A stretch of 64,000 nt of DNA from JACKLD01 sp049297695 (GCA_049297695.1 JBAQUT010000036.1:1-64000), one strand, 5' to 3'; shown: positions 9,059-17,526, numbered from the stretch's first letter. The notes: a model not told the origin generated them from the letters alone. Numbers and translations are program-made.

Positions 9059-9493
9059 ATGGATTTGCTCAATGTTAGGGTTCGTTGTCTCGAGTTTATT
9101 GCCAAGCTGGATAAAAACCCTGTAGGTGTGAACGAATATTTTTATGTTATTTTAGGTGTCGGTGAAAACCTGATTTCTGTTTACCCCATTGTTGTGCAAG
9201 AAATTGAAAAACGGAATGTGTTAGAAGCGCAAGATGGTAAACCCATATGGGAATTTGTACTGATAGACCATAATTTTAATCATGGTTCCCCGCTCACGGT
9301 TATTTTTGATATTGCCAAACGCTACCACCCTCGGGTTGACCAATTTTTCTTGGAGCAGGCAGCTGATATTCCTCCATTACCTAATACCCCCTACCGCGAT
9401 GTGTTACGCCCCCACCACGATGCCCGCCGTGGCGAGAAAGGTAAACGCCGCGAAGTGTTGGGCCGCTGGCTGGGCGAGGGGCCTGAACTCTAA
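9059..9493 (+). CDS. Hypothetical protein
   Basis: The 144-residue product has an N-terminal ~100 residues in a mixed fold (VRVRCLEFIAKLDKNPVG, WEFVLIDHNFNHGSPL) and a basic C-terminal tail. The first two-thirds are AT-rich and the tail GC-rich. It is preceded by GGGAAGGGG as ribosome-binding site and followed by a tRNA gene. No family is recognised. Confidence 0.5.
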   Translation: MDLLNVRVRCLEFIAKLDKNPVGVNEYFYVILGVGENLISVYPIVVQEIEKRNVLEAQDGKPIWEFVLIDHNFNHGSPLTVIFDIAKRYHPRVDQFFLEQAADIPPLPNTPYRDVLRPHHDARRGEKGKRREVLGRWLGEGPEL

Positions 9494-9539
9494 ATCGGCT
9501 CTTGCCTAACCCGCCCCTTGCGCCTTATACACACAGCGT

Positions 9540-9615
9540 GGGCGAGTAGCTCAGCGGTTAGAGCAGGGCACTCATAATGCCTTGGTCGCTGGTTCGATTC
9601 CTGCCTCGCCCACCA
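9540..9615 (+). tRNA. tRNA-CAT (elongator Met, or Ile2 if the wobble C is modified)
   Basis: This is a full cloverleaf: acceptor GGGCGAG/CTCGCCC fully paired, D-stem GCTC/GAGC, anticodon stem GGGCA/TGCCT with loop CTCATAA, T-loop TTCGATT and encoded CCA. The anticodon is CAT. The paired first base pair (G-C) excludes initiator tRNA. Elongator Met and lysidine-modified Ile2 cannot be separated without comparison. Confidence 0.93.
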
Positions 9616-9713
9616 TGAATTTTAATTGCGGCAGGGTACTCCGCTGCGCTCCGTTTCCTGCCTCGCCCACCATGAGATTCAATTGCGGCAGGGTCCTCCG
9701 CTATGCTTCGGTT
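9600..9713 (+). repeat. Tandem duplication of a tRNA 3' end plus flank (57-bp period)
   Basis: The last bases of the tRNA-CAT gene (CCTGCCTCGCCCACCA) and about 40 bp of downstream sequence occur at 9600-9656 and again at 9657-9713. The copies share CCTGCCTCGCCCACCATGA and AATTGCGGCAGGGT and diverge elsewhere. A further degenerate CCTCGCTC follows near 9719. This is a signature of past integration or replication slippage at a tRNA 3' end. The remaining spacer to tRNA-Asn holds nothing recognised. Confidence 0.75.
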
Positions 9714-9811
9714 CTTTCCTCGCTCCCCAACCTATTCCTCATGCCGTGCATTTTTTGGTATCGGGCAGGGTTGACAACCGCCGCGCAAGCCAGCATAACC
9801 CCGCTCGGTAT

Positions 9812-9886
9812 TCCGGCGTAGCTCAGCGGTAGAGCATCGGACTGTTAATCCGCAGGTCGCTGGTTCGATCCCAGCCGCCGGAGCCA
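9812..9886 (+). tRNA. tRNA-Asn(GTT)
   Basis: The cloverleaf has acceptor TCCGGCG/CGCCGGA, D-arm GCTC...GAGC, anticodon loop CTGTTAA giving GTT, T-loop TTCGATC and encoded GCCA. All stems pair. Confidence 0.95.
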
Positions 9887-9929
9887 GTTAGTTTTTCTTA
9901 ACGAGCCTTGCGAGTTTAGAAAAGCTACT

Positions 9930-9969
9930 GTCCTCGCGTAGGCGGGGACCTCCCTCGTGTTGGGAGGCC
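9930..9969 (+). repeat. REP-like palindromic element
   Basis: Two consecutive hairpins occur: GTCCTCGC-gta-g-GCGGGGAC (9930-9949) and CCTCCC-tcgtgtt-GGGAGG (9951-9967). The first is nearly repeated at 19029-19048, so this is a dispersed extragenic palindrome rather than a unique terminator. The remaining bases to the helicase start (9970-10149) are probably its 5' UTR; I see no other feature there. Confidence 0.6.
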
Positions 9970-10149
9970 ATTTCAACTATTTTCCATAAATATGCTGATT
10001 TTACTTGCAATGTTGGGGGTTCCCCTCCATATGCTGGAGAGCAATGCCCGAATGTTCAGGCGTTTCTGCTGCTCTGCGCGTGATGTGTGTGGTGCTGCCA
10101 CAAGGCTTTTCGGAGCCACCATACATCCACGAAGCAAGGAGCTTTTCCC

Positions 10150-11577
10150 ATGACCATGCCTATATCTCAACCCGCCGCCGATGCGGTACTTGAAACCGTT
10201 GAAACCATTGAAACGGTTGCCGAAGAAACATCAAACCCATCTGGCTTTGCCGCCTTGGGGTTGGATGCCGCGTTGGTAAACACATTGACCGAATTGACCC
10301 TGACCACCCCAACCGAAGTGCAAGCCCGCGCCATACCCGCCGTGCTGGATGGCCGCGACGTGATGGCCAGCGCCCCCACAGGTACGGGTAAAACCGCCGC
10401 GTTTGTGTTGCCCGCCCTTCAACTGTTGCACACCACCCCCGCCCACCCAGAAGGCCACGGCCCCCGCGTGCTGGTGTTAACCCCTACGCGGGAGTTGGCC
10501 CAACAGGTGGTGGATAATATCCGCAAGCTTGGCCGCGCCGTGCGCCTGAAAAGCGCCGTGGTGGTAGGTGGCGTAACCTACGGCCCCCAGCTGCAAGCCT
10601 TGCGCAACCCGCTGGATTTGCTGGTAGCCACCCCAGGCCGCCTGATTGACCACCTGAACGACGGCAAAGTGGATTTCCGCCGCATTGACATGGTGATTTT
10701 GGACGAAGCCGACAAAATGTTGGATATGGGTTTTTCCAAGCCTGTGGAGCAATTGCTGCAAGCCATTGAAGACGCTGGCCAGCAACCCCAAATGCTGTTG
10801 TTCTCGGCCACCTTTACCAAAGCCGTTACAGCCATGGCCGCCCGTGCCCTGCACGAGCCCGTGAAGATTGAACTGGCCAAAGCCAACAACGAAAGCGCCA
10901 ACATTGCGCAAAAGGCCATCCGTGCGGATAGCCAAGAGCACAAGTTGGCCATGCTGAAAGCCATGCTGGAAAAAGGTGATATTGGCCAAGCCATCGTGTT
11001 TAGCGCCACCAAGCACGGGGCCGATAAGTTGGCGGATAAGCTAACCGCAGGCGGTTTCCCCAGTGCTGCCCTGCACGGCGGTATGAAGCAAAACGCCCGC
11101 AGCCGCACGTTGGACCAATTGCACCGCGGCAGCGTGAAGCTGCTGGTAGCCACCGACGTGGCCGCCCGCGGGATTGACGTGAAAGGCCTAAGCCACGTGA
11201 TTAACTTTGATATGCCCCAAGTGGCGGAAGACTACGTGCACCGCATTGGCCGCACTGGCCGCGCGGGCGAAACGGGGATTGCCATTAGCTTGGTAGCCCC
11301 CAGCGACGTGCCCATGCTGCGGGATATTGAAAAACTGCTGAAAAAACCCATGGAACTGGCTAGCATGGAAGGCTTTGAACCCAAAACCGACGAGTTGGAC
11401 TTTTTGCGTGCCGGTGCTGCGGCTCCCCGTAGCCGTCGTGGCCAAGGGCGCACAGGCGTGGGTGGTGGTGCAGGCCGTGGCGGCCCGCGCCGCGATGGTG
11501 GCAGCTTCGGCGGCGGCCGTGGCCGTTCTGGCGGTGGCGAACGTTCGGGCGGTGGTAGCCGTCCACGCCGTTACTAG
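10150..11577 (+). CDS. DEAD-box ATP-dependent RNA helicase (RhlE-like)
   Basis: The 475-residue cytosolic helicase unwinds RNA duplexes in ribosome assembly or mRNA decay. Motifs in order: FAALGLDAALV and an upstream Q (TEVQARAIP), Walker A ASAPTGTGKTA, PTRELAQQ, TPGRLIDH, DEAD (VILDEADKM), SAT (LLFSATF), ATDVAARGID and HRIGRTGRAG. The C-terminus is an RGG-type Gly/Arg-rich tail ending RPRRY. The ATG at 10150 is chosen; an upstream in-frame start would run into the leader. A strong hairpin terminator follows. Confidence 0.93.
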   Translation: MTMPISQPAADAVLETVETIETVAEETSNPSGFAALGLDAALVNTLTELTLTTPTEVQARAIPAVLDGRDVMASAPTGTGKTAAFVLPALQLLHTTPAHPEGHGPRVLVLTPTRELAQQVVDNIRKLGRAVRLKSAVVVGGVTYGPQLQALRNPLDLLVATPGRLIDHLNDGKVDFRRIDMVILDEADKMLDMGFSKPVEQLLQAIEDAGQQPQMLLFSATFTKAVTAMAARALHEPVKIELAKANNESANIAQKAIRADSQEHKLAMLKAMLEKGDIGQAIVFSATKHGADKLADKLTAGGFPSAALHGGMKQNARSRTLDQLHRGSVKLLVATDVAARGIDVKGLSHVINFDMPQVAEDYVHRIGRTGRAGETGIAISLVAPSDVPMLRDIEKLLKKPMELASMEGFEPKTDELDFLRAGAAAPRSRRGQGRTGVGGGAGRGGPRRDGGSFGGGRGRSGGGERSGGGSRPRRY

Positions 11578-11588
11578 AATGTACGTTC

Positions 11589-11618
11589 AAAAAAAGGAGC
11601 CTTGTGGCTCCTTTTTTT
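11589..11618. terminator. Bidirectional intrinsic terminator
   Basis: The stem AGGAGCC-TTGT-GGCTCCT is flanked by an A-run on the left and a T-run on the right. It lies between the convergent helicase gene (ends 11577) and the small membrane protein gene on the minus strand (ends 11630), so it can end both transcripts. Confidence 0.9.
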
Positions 11619-11629
11619 ATTTGGAACAG

Positions 11630-11842
11630 TTATTTTTTCAGCGGGCAGGTGTTCATGCCAACCAAAGGGTACAAGGGGCAAAAGCCTAAAAGGGCTGTTG
11701 CCACCATCACAAGGGCTACCACCACGGCCAAGGTGGCCAGCAACCCGCCCACCACGCCTGTGGCGGCCAGAACTACGAGAATCAGGGCAACAGCCAAACG
11801 GATGGCACGGTCGGTGGTGCCGACATTGGGGGATAGGTTCAT
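11630..11842 (-). CDS. DUF2892-type small inner-membrane protein
   Basis: The 70-residue protein begins MNLSPNVGTTDRAIRLAVA and contains two hydrophobic helices around a short Gly turn, ending CPLYPLVGMNTCPLKK. This is the standard DUF2892 (YgaP membrane domain) pattern, with conserved N-terminal 'NVGTTDRAIR' and a Cys-Pro close to the end. Function is unknown; often linked to rhodanese or sulfur metabolism. The start at 11842 has an AAGGAG ribosome-binding site. Confidence 0.8.
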   Translation of the reverse strand: MNLSPNVGTTDRAIRLAVALILVVLAATGVVGGLLATLAVVVALVMVATALLGFCPLYPLVGMNTCPLKK

Positions 11843-11972
11843 GGGAGGTCTCCTTGTTGGTTTCAGTTTATGATAGGCTGAGTGATCAGCGCGTTGCTTG
11901 ATGACGGTCAAGAGGATGTTGACGGGGCGAGCCTCTCCGCGCAATCTGAACACACCAACAGAAAGAAGAACC

Positions 11973-12380
11973 ATGAGCATGCTGATACCCTACGTTGCAG
12001 GCGTGATAACCCTGATTGTGGGCGATTTGCTGTGGCTGGGGGTACTTATGCGCCCGTTTTACATGGAAAAACTGGCCCACCTGATGGCACCAACCGTGGT
12101 GTGGTGGGCAGCAGGCGCATTTTATATCGCCTACACCTTTGCCGTGTGGTGGTTTGTGGTGGCTCCGTGGGCGGGTAAGGGGATTGGTTTGCTCCCCTTG
12201 GCGCTGCAAGGCGCCCTGTTTGGGGCTTTGGCCTACGCGGTGTACGACCTGACCAACCAAGCCACCCTGCGGGATTGGCCTGTAGCCGTAACCGTGGTGG
12301 ATATGGCCTGGGGCGCCTTTTTAACCATGCTGGTGGCGCTGGCCATGGCCATTGTCATGGAATATATGGTGCAGCGGTGA
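11973..12380 (+). CDS. DUF2177-family membrane protein
   Basis: The 135-residue protein has four hydrophobic segments. The N-terminal GVITLIVGDLLWLGVLMRPFY is the DUF2177 signature (D and W in TM1 followed by an FY). A later YDLTNQATLRDWP loop is also typical. Function is unknown. ATG at 11973 follows a purine-rich AGAAAGAAGAA site. Confidence 0.75.
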   Translation: MSMLIPYVAGVITLIVGDLLWLGVLMRPFYMEKLAHLMAPTVVWWAAGAFYIAYTFAVWWFVVAPWAGKGIGLLPLALQGALFGALAYAVYDLTNQATLRDWPVAVTVVDMAWGAFLTMLVALAMAIVMEYMVQR

Positions 12381-12518
12381 GAGATATTGAGTAATACAAG
12401 GACAAGATTAAGGCTATTTTGAGTACGCTTCGCGTTGGGAAGCCTTTTCTGCAACGCCCTCCGCGCGTTGCAGTCGAACGCGCTCAGAGGCGCGATTCAT
12501 ATCGTGTTACCTACCTCG

Positions 12519-12564
12519 TTTTGAATAAAATAAGGGGCGCAGAGGCCCCTTATTTTATTCAAAA
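12519..12564 (-). terminator. Terminator of tRNA-Ser (bidirectional shape)
   Basis: A near-perfect 20-bp hairpin, TTTTGAATAAAATAAGGGGC ... GCCCCTTATTTTATTCAAAA, begins 4 bp beyond the CCA end of tRNA-Ser on the minus strand. It ends in a T-run in either direction. Confidence 0.9.
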
Positions 12565-12568
12565 ACCA

Positions 12569-12656
12569 TGGCGGGTAGGACAAGATTCGAACTTGCGAGG
12601 AGTTGCCCCCTACACGCTTTCCAAGCGTGCGCCTTCGACCACTCGGCCACCTACCC
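12569..12656 (-). tRNA. tRNA-Ser(GGA)
   Basis: This type II tRNA has a long variable arm: acceptor GGGTAGG/CCTACCC, anticodon stem CACGC/GCGTG with loop TTGGAAA giving GGA, T-loop TTCGAAT and encoded GCCA. It is 88 nt long. Confidence 0.94.
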
Positions 12657-12707
12657 GTGAGGTGGCTTCTAGCAAGAATACCGCTCCACGGCAAGAGCTA
12701 ACGCACG

Positions 12708-13736
12708 TTACTGCGGCAAGCCTTTCAGCACCTTCAGCAACGGCGTGTTGAGGGCTTCCGTTCCCACCGAAATACGCCAATAGGTGCCGTGGTCTTTGCG
12801 GATGGTGACCACTGGGAGTGTTGGCAGAATGGCGGATAATGCGGCATCGGCGGCCTCTGTTAGCTTGGTCAGCACCATGTTGGCTTGGGAGTGGAACACT
12901 TTGACGTGGGGCAGGGAGGTAAGTTCGGTAATGATACGCTCCCGCTCGGATATCACCTGTTGGGCTGTGGTTTTGTAGTAATCTTGGGCGTCCAGCGCGG
13001 CAAGGCACATGGCTTCCGCAATGCGGCAAAAGCCCAAAAACGGAGGTTGGTAGTGCAACAGGTTAATCACGTTGCTGCCGCACAGGGCGTAACCCATACG
13101 AAGCCCTGCCAACCCATAGTATTTGGAGAACGTGCGGGCTAAAATCAGGTTGGGCGTTTGGTGGAGGATGTCCAGCATGGCCTGCTCGTTGTAGGTGGTG
13201 TCAAAGCCCCAGTAGGCTTCGTCCAAAATCACCAAGGTTTCAGGGCCGACGTTTTTCAAAATCCGTTGCAGGTCGTCAATGGATAACACGTTGCCCGTAG
13301 GGTTGTTGGGCGAGGTGAGCAACAGCAAGCGGGGGTTCAACGCCTTCAACTGGCGAATGCAGTCTTCCACATCAAACGTAAAGCTGGTGTCCCCTTCGTG
13401 CATAGCAAAGGTGGCCAGCTCCACGTTGCGGTGCTTCAGGGCAAAGGTGTAGTAGCGGTAGCGGTAGTATTGGGTAAGCACGGTTTCGCCGGGTTTCAGC
13501 CAGTTAAAAATGTGCTCCAGCAAGCCTTCCGCCCCGCTGCTGATGATAATGTTCTGCGCGGCCAAGCCGTAGCGCTGGGCCAGCACGGGCACCAGCGTGC
13601 TGCCGTAGTAGCCATCGGGGTACGAAAACACTTTCTCGGTGGGGAACGTGCGCATCACCTGCAAACATTCCGGTGCAGGGCCTTGGATGAGTTCGTTACG
13701 GTCGTGGATGATTTGGGTGGGGTTTGTGTGGTTCAT
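12708..13736 (-). CDS. Histidinol-phosphate aminotransferase-like PLP-dependent aminotransferase
   Basis: The 342-residue fold-type I aminotransferase shows a Gly/Ser cofactor-binding turn (ISSGAEGLLEHI), SPNNPTGN, the Asp-Tyr pair in ILDEAYWGF, and the Schiff-base lysine in FSKYYGLAGLRMGYA (about residue 209). These are characteristic of the HisC branch, which converts imidazole-acetol phosphate and glutamate to histidinol phosphate. Homologues also handle aromatic amino acids. No his operon genes are adjacent, so the aromatic role is as likely. A short Ala-rich reading frame lies upstream on the same strand. Confidence 0.8.
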   Translation of the reverse strand: MNHTNPTQIIHDRNELIQGPAPECLQVMRTFPTEKVFSYPDGYYGSTLVPVLAQRYGLAAQNIIISSGAEGLLEHIFNWLKPGETVLTQYYRYRYYTFALKHRNVELATFAMHEGDTSFTFDVEDCIRQLKALNPRLLLLTSPNNPTGNVLSIDDLQRILKNVGPETLVILDEAYWGFDTTYNEQAMLDILHQTPNLILARTFSKYYGLAGLRMGYALCGSNVINLLHYQPPFLGFCRIAEAMCLAALDAQDYYKTTAQQVISERERIITELTSLPHVKVFHSQANMVLTKLTEAADAALSAILPTLPVVTIRKDHGTYWRISVGTEALNTPLLKVLKGLPQ

Positions 13737-13805
13737 GGTACGAGTATCTTTGTTGGGTGGTTTTTAATAAAGGGTGGCAGGTAAGGGGGGGGAAATAAAC
13801 AGCCG

Positions 13806-13877
13806 TTAGGCCGCCGCAGCCAACGCCGCTGCGGCAGCTGCAAAGGCGGCGGCGGGCAGGGCAAAGGGTTTCATCAT
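13806..13877 (-). CDS. Possible 23-codon Ala-rich leader peptide
   Basis: The frame encodes MMKPFALP followed by an Ala-rich run: 14 of 23 residues are Ala. It ends 69 bp before the aminotransferase start. A TTGACA (minus strand, about 13908-13913) lies about 31 bp ahead of the ATG. The GC-rich Ala codons make chance possible, so this is offered as a candidate attenuator peptide only. Confidence 0.25.
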   Translation of the reverse strand: MMKPFALPAAAFAAAAAALAAAA

Positions 13878-13952
13878 GCAATCACCCTGCCGTGGGCTGG
13901 CGGGGCTTGTCAAGAGGCTTGACGGAAAACCCCGCACACCCCACGGTGGGGT

Positions 13953-14792
13953 ATGTATTCGTACCAACACGGTTATCATGCGGGCGGGCTGGCGGATGTG
14001 GTGAAGCACACCCTGCTGGGCCTTGTGTTGCAGCGCATGGCGGCCAAAGCGGGGCAGGTGCAGTATTTTGAAACCCATGCGGGCCGCGGCGTGTACCCCC
14101 TGGCCATGCGGGAAATGAACAAAACGGCGGAGTATGTGCACGGGTTACAAAAGGTGTGGCCGTTCCGCGCCAAAGCCCCCGCCGCGTTGGTGCCGTGGCT
14201 GGAGGCCGTGGGGGCGTTGAACCCCAAAGGCGATGTAACCCGTTACCCTGGCTCTCCCGCCGTGGCTGCCGCCTTGCTGCGGGAGGGCGATGCCCTGCAC
14301 CTGTGCGAAGGCCACCCGCAAGAGTTTGCGGCGCTAGAAGATGCCTTGGGGGCCGATGCCCGCGTGCATGTTTACAAAACCGATGGCCCGCGCCGTGTGC
14401 CGACGTTGCTGCCTTCCACCGGCACCCGCACCGTGGTGCTGATAGACCCTAGCTACGAGGTAAAAACCGAATATGCGGCTACCGTGAACACCGTCAAAGC
14501 CATACTGAAGCGCAACCCCAAAGCCGTGGTGTTGGTGTGGTACCCCCTGTTGCCAGATGCCCGCCACACGCCTTTGGTGGAGGGCCTTGCCGCCTTAAAG
14601 ATATCCGCCACGTACAAGGCGGAACTGACGTGGGCCGCCCCTTCCGACCGTGGAGCCTACGGCACGGGGCAAGTGATACTCAACCTGCCTTACCAGCTTG
14701 AAACCGACATGGCCCAAGCCTTGAACTGGCTGCTGCCCGTGCTAAGCCACGATGGGTCGGTGGAGATGGGGTTTGTGCACCCACCTGCATAA
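13953..14792 (+). CDS. rlmJ: 23S rRNA (adenine(2030)-N6)-methyltransferase
   Basis: The 279-residue enzyme transfers methyl from SAM to N6 of A2030 in 23S rRNA. It begins MYSYQHGYHAGGLADVVKH, the RlmJ signature (His-rich start, ADVxKH). The catalytic DPSY motif is in VVLIDPSYEVKTEY (near residue 168). The family start is at the first ATG, matching this one. Length is normal (~280). Confidence 0.92.
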   Translation: MYSYQHGYHAGGLADVVKHTLLGLVLQRMAAKAGQVQYFETHAGRGVYPLAMREMNKTAEYVHGLQKVWPFRAKAPAALVPWLEAVGALNPKGDVTRYPGSPAVAAALLREGDALHLCEGHPQEFAALEDALGADARVHVYKTDGPRRVPTLLPSTGTRTVVLIDPSYEVKTEYAATVNTVKAILKRNPKAVVLVWYPLLPDARHTPLVEGLAALKISATYKAELTWAAPSDRGAYGTGQVILNLPYQLETDMAQALNWLLPVLSHDGSVEMGFVHPPA

Positions 14793-14846
14793 GGCTTGAT
14801 TTAGGTCAGTTTTGCTTCTACGGTAGTTAGAAATTGGAGAAATTTT

Positions 14847-15332
14847 ATGAGTGATATTGGTTCGTTTATGTTTGGAGTAGGAGCATTGATCGTGCGTCCA
14901 GATGGGCGTGTTTTAGTTTTGAAGCGAGCATCAAATGTTTCTGATTGGAATGTAGAAAAATGGGAGCTTGTTTATGGCCGTAAAGCCCAGCTAGAGGAGA
15001 TAGAGGATTGTGTGCGGCGTGAGATTTTAGAAGAGACAGGTATAGTTGATGTTGAAATTATAAGGGCTCTTAGATCATGGCATTTTTTTAGGGGAGATAA
15101 AGTAGCTGAATCTGAGATTTTAGGGATGACTTTTTTGTGTCGTACAACAACGCTCGAACCAAAGTTGAGTCGAGAACATACTGATTATCGCTGGGCAACA
15201 CCAGAAGAAGCGTTAAATTTGATTGAGGTTAAAGGAATACGTTTGGATGTTGAATGTTATCGTGATGCACGCATGGCGTTGGTACTATCAGGTACTCATG
15301 AGACGCTTTGGTTAGATGGGACAAAACGTTAA
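14847..15332 (+). CDS. Nudix hydrolase (AT-rich islet ahead of ctaA)
   Basis: The 161-residue protein carries a complete Nudix box: G44-x5-E-x7-REILEETGI, metal ligands included. The fold hydrolyses nucleoside diphosphates linked to another moiety; the substrate is unknown. Codon use is AT-rich, unlike rlmJ and ctaA on either side. The TAA stop shares one base with the ctaA ATG, so the inserted gene has become translationally joined to the heme A synthase gene. Confidence 0.85.
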   Translation: MSDIGSFMFGVGALIVRPDGRVLVLKRASNVSDWNVEKWELVYGRKAQLEEIEDCVRREILEETGIVDVEIIRALRSWHFFRGDKVAESEILGMTFLCRTTTLEPKLSREHTDYRWATPEEALNLIEVKGIRLDVECYRDARMALVLSGTHETLWLDGTKR

Positions 15333-16270
15333 TGCACCGTAAACTTGCCGCCTTAACCCTTCTGCTCACCTACCTCACCATCGTGTTAGGGGCCGCCACC
15401 CGCGTGTGGGATGCAGGCATGAGCTGCCCCGATTGGCCCACCTGTTACGGGGTGTGGAATCCGTTTCACCCTGATGCCATGCCCGTGGGCGGGTATGTGG
15501 TGAACGGCATGGTTTACACCGTGCATCAAGTGGCCTTGGAATGGACGCACCGCCTGTGCGCTGCCTTGGTAGGCTTTGGGTTGATAGGCCTTTTGGTAGG
15601 CGCCGTGCGGCAAGGGCGGAACCATCCGTGGTTGCCGTTAAGCGCCGCGTTTGTGTTGTTGGCCTTGCAGGTGAAACTTGGTGCTTTAACGGTTTGGATG
15701 AACAATGTGAACTGGAGCGTGGCGATCCATTTGGGCAACGCCATGCTGATGTTTGGCGCGTTGGCATGGTATAGCCGCACCTTGCGGGCAGGGCAGGGGC
15801 CGTTCAAGGCGCCTGCGGTGAGCAGCCTGTGCAAAGCGTTGGTGGTGGTGCTGCCCGTGGCGGTGTTGGCCACCATGATGCTAGGGGCGTATGTGAGCAG
15901 CAGCCACGCAGGCGGGGTATGCGGCGGGTTGTTCAGTTGTGCGGGCAACTGGATGCCCAGCGATATAGACCAACTGGTGCACATGAAGCACCGCTACATG
16001 GCCTTGGCCACCGTGGTGCTGGCGGTGGCGTTGCGGTTGGTGGCATCCAACCAGCCATCCCCCATGCCCCATGCGGCGCGGGCGCTGGATGGCATGGTGC
16101 TGGGCCAAGTGGCCTTAGGCATTGCCACGTTGTACAGTTTTGAGCATTACGCCCAGCATTACCAGTGGCTCAGTTTGGGCCACTTGGCGTGGGGCACGCT
16201 GGTGTGGCTGGTGGCGGTGGGTACGGCCATGAACCTCTATTATGGTCATGCAGGGCGCGCCCATGGCTAA
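15332..16270 (+). CDS. ctaA: Heme A synthase (CtaA/COX15)
   Basis: The 312-residue inner-membrane protein has about eight TM helices and oxidises the C8 methyl of heme O to give heme A for aa3-type oxidases. Conserved His residues are seen in the YTVHQVALEWTHR, SVAIHLGNAM, HMKHRYMAL and LGHLAWG segments. The first loop has SCPDWPTCYGVW, a Cys pair typical of beta/gammaproteobacterial CtaA rather than the COX15-type seen in most alphaproteobacteria. The start at 15332 overlaps the Nudix stop. ctaB follows with an 8-bp overlap. Confidence 0.9.
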   Translation: MHRKLAALTLLLTYLTIVLGAATRVWDAGMSCPDWPTCYGVWNPFHPDAMPVGGYVVNGMVYTVHQVALEWTHRLCAALVGFGLIGLLVGAVRQGRNHPWLPLSAAFVLLALQVKLGALTVWMNNVNWSVAIHLGNAMLMFGALAWYSRTLRAGQGPFKAPAVSSLCKALVVVLPVAVLATMMLGAYVSSSHAGGVCGGLFSCAGNWMPSDIDQLVHMKHRYMALATVVLAVALRLVASNQPSPMPHAARALDGMVLGQVALGIATLYSFEHYAQHYQWLSLGHLAWGTLVWLVAVGTAMNLYYGHAGRAHG

Positions 16271-17150
16271 CGTGCGGGATATCATCGCCCTTGCCAAACC
16301 TCGCATCATTGTGTTGCTGGCAATTACATGCTTGGCAGGCAGTTTGGTGGCCGCCAAAGGCAATTGGGAGCTGTTGGCATGGCGGGCGGATGCCGTGGTG
16401 TGGGGCTTGCTGGGCTTGGTGCTTTCGGCCAGCGGCGCCAACATGCTGAACATGTGGTTTGACCGCGATATCGACCCGTTGATGAAGCGCACCCGCACGC
16501 GGCCGATTCCTGCGGGTCGCATGGCGCCTGCCACGGTGTTGGTGTTGGGGGTAACAACGTTGGTTTTGGGTGGGCTTGCGGCCAGCATGGCGAATATGCT
16601 GACCGCCGCCATGGCCTTGGCGGGCGGGCTGTTTTACGTGCTGGTTTACACCATGGTTCTGAAGCGGAACACGGTGCAAAACATTGTGATTGGCGGGGCG
16701 GCGGGGGCCTTCCCTCCCGTGGTGGGGTGGGCAGCGGTGCAGGGGGATGCAAGCACGCTTTTGCCGTGGCTGATGTTCGGGGTGGTTTTTTTATGGACGC
16801 CCCCGCACTTTTGGGCGCTGGCCCTGATGGCCAACACCGATTACACCAAGGCAGGCGTGCCCATGTACCCCGTGGTGTACGGCGAAGCCGCCACGCGGAT
16901 TGCCATGATGCGCTACCTGTGGGTGCTGGTGGCGTTTACCTTGCTGGGCGGATTGTTGCCGCCCTTGGGCTGGCTGTACACCTGTGCGGCGCTGGGGTTG
17001 GGCCTGTGGTGGGGTATGGCCTGTTACCGCTTGTTGCATGCACCTCAACCAACATCTGAGAACATGCAGCCTGCACGGCTAGTGTTCATCCGCTCGCTGT
17101 ACTATTTGGCCTTGCTGTTTGCAGCCATGGTGGGGGATAGTTGGTATTAA
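16263..17150 (+). CDS. ctaB: Protoheme IX farnesyltransferase (heme O synthase)
   Basis: The 295-residue UbiA-family membrane prenyltransferase attaches farnesyl to heme B, giving heme O for CtaA. The two Asp-rich motifs are present: NMWFDRDIDPLMKRTRTRP (about residues 70-88) and the second region YTKAGVPMYPVVYG. The ATG at 16263 aligns with the family start (MANVRDIIALAKPR); an in-frame ATG at 16242 is also possible. Genes ctaA-ctaB-ctaG normally run together; here a minus-strand foreign gene separates ctaB from ctaG. Confidence 0.92.
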   Translation: MANVRDIIALAKPRIIVLLAITCLAGSLVAAKGNWELLAWRADAVVWGLLGLVLSASGANMLNMWFDRDIDPLMKRTRTRPIPAGRMAPATVLVLGVTTLVLGGLAASMANMLTAAMALAGGLFYVLVYTMVLKRNTVQNIVIGGAAGAFPPVVGWAAVQGDASTLLPWLMFGVVFLWTPPHFWALALMANTDYTKAGVPMYPVVYGEAATRIAMMRYLWVLVAFTLLGGLLPPLGWLYTCAALGLGLWWGMACYRLLHAPQPTSENMQPARLVFIRSLYYLALLFAAMVGDSWY

Positions 17151-17491
17151 AGGCCCAAGGTTCGCATTTCGTTTTCTGACATAGGAGGCAGTATGTGCTG
17201 ATGTGGTTTATGGATACCGCTGTTCTTCAGAGGTTGAAAGGTAAGTCTAAACCCTGAATCATTCGCATGTTCAGGGCAACGGATGACATCGTCTTTATCG
17301 GGAGAAATATCATCCTCACGCGTGAGTCCGTGAAAGTGTTCTAATTTACTGTGGGTTGAATCTTCAACAAGATACGTCCCAGACTGAAGGGCTGTAAGAG
17401 TAGTATAGGCATCACACGTTGAGCGCCATATGGTGTGAACATAAAGCTCACAGCCAACAACGCGTAGGATACAAGATTGTGTTTCATCCAT
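17147..17491 (-). CDS. Hypothetical protein, antisense islet between ctaB and ctaG
   Basis: The 114-residue product is unrecognised; it contains scattered Cys and His residues (VIRCPEHANDSGF, SGIHKPHQHILPP). Its stop overlaps the ctaB stop in the bases TTAA. It runs against the operon direction and is more AT-rich than the flanks. No signal peptide. Confidence 0.5.
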   Translation of the reverse strand: MDETQSCILRVVGCELYVHTIWRSTCDAYTTLTALQSGTYLVEDSTHSKLEHFHGLTREDDISPDKDDVIRCPEHANDSGFRLTFQPLKNSGIHKPHQHILPPMSENEMRTLGL

Positions 17492-17526
17492 TTACTTATC
17501 TCCCTTATAAGGATAAATAAGTTGTA

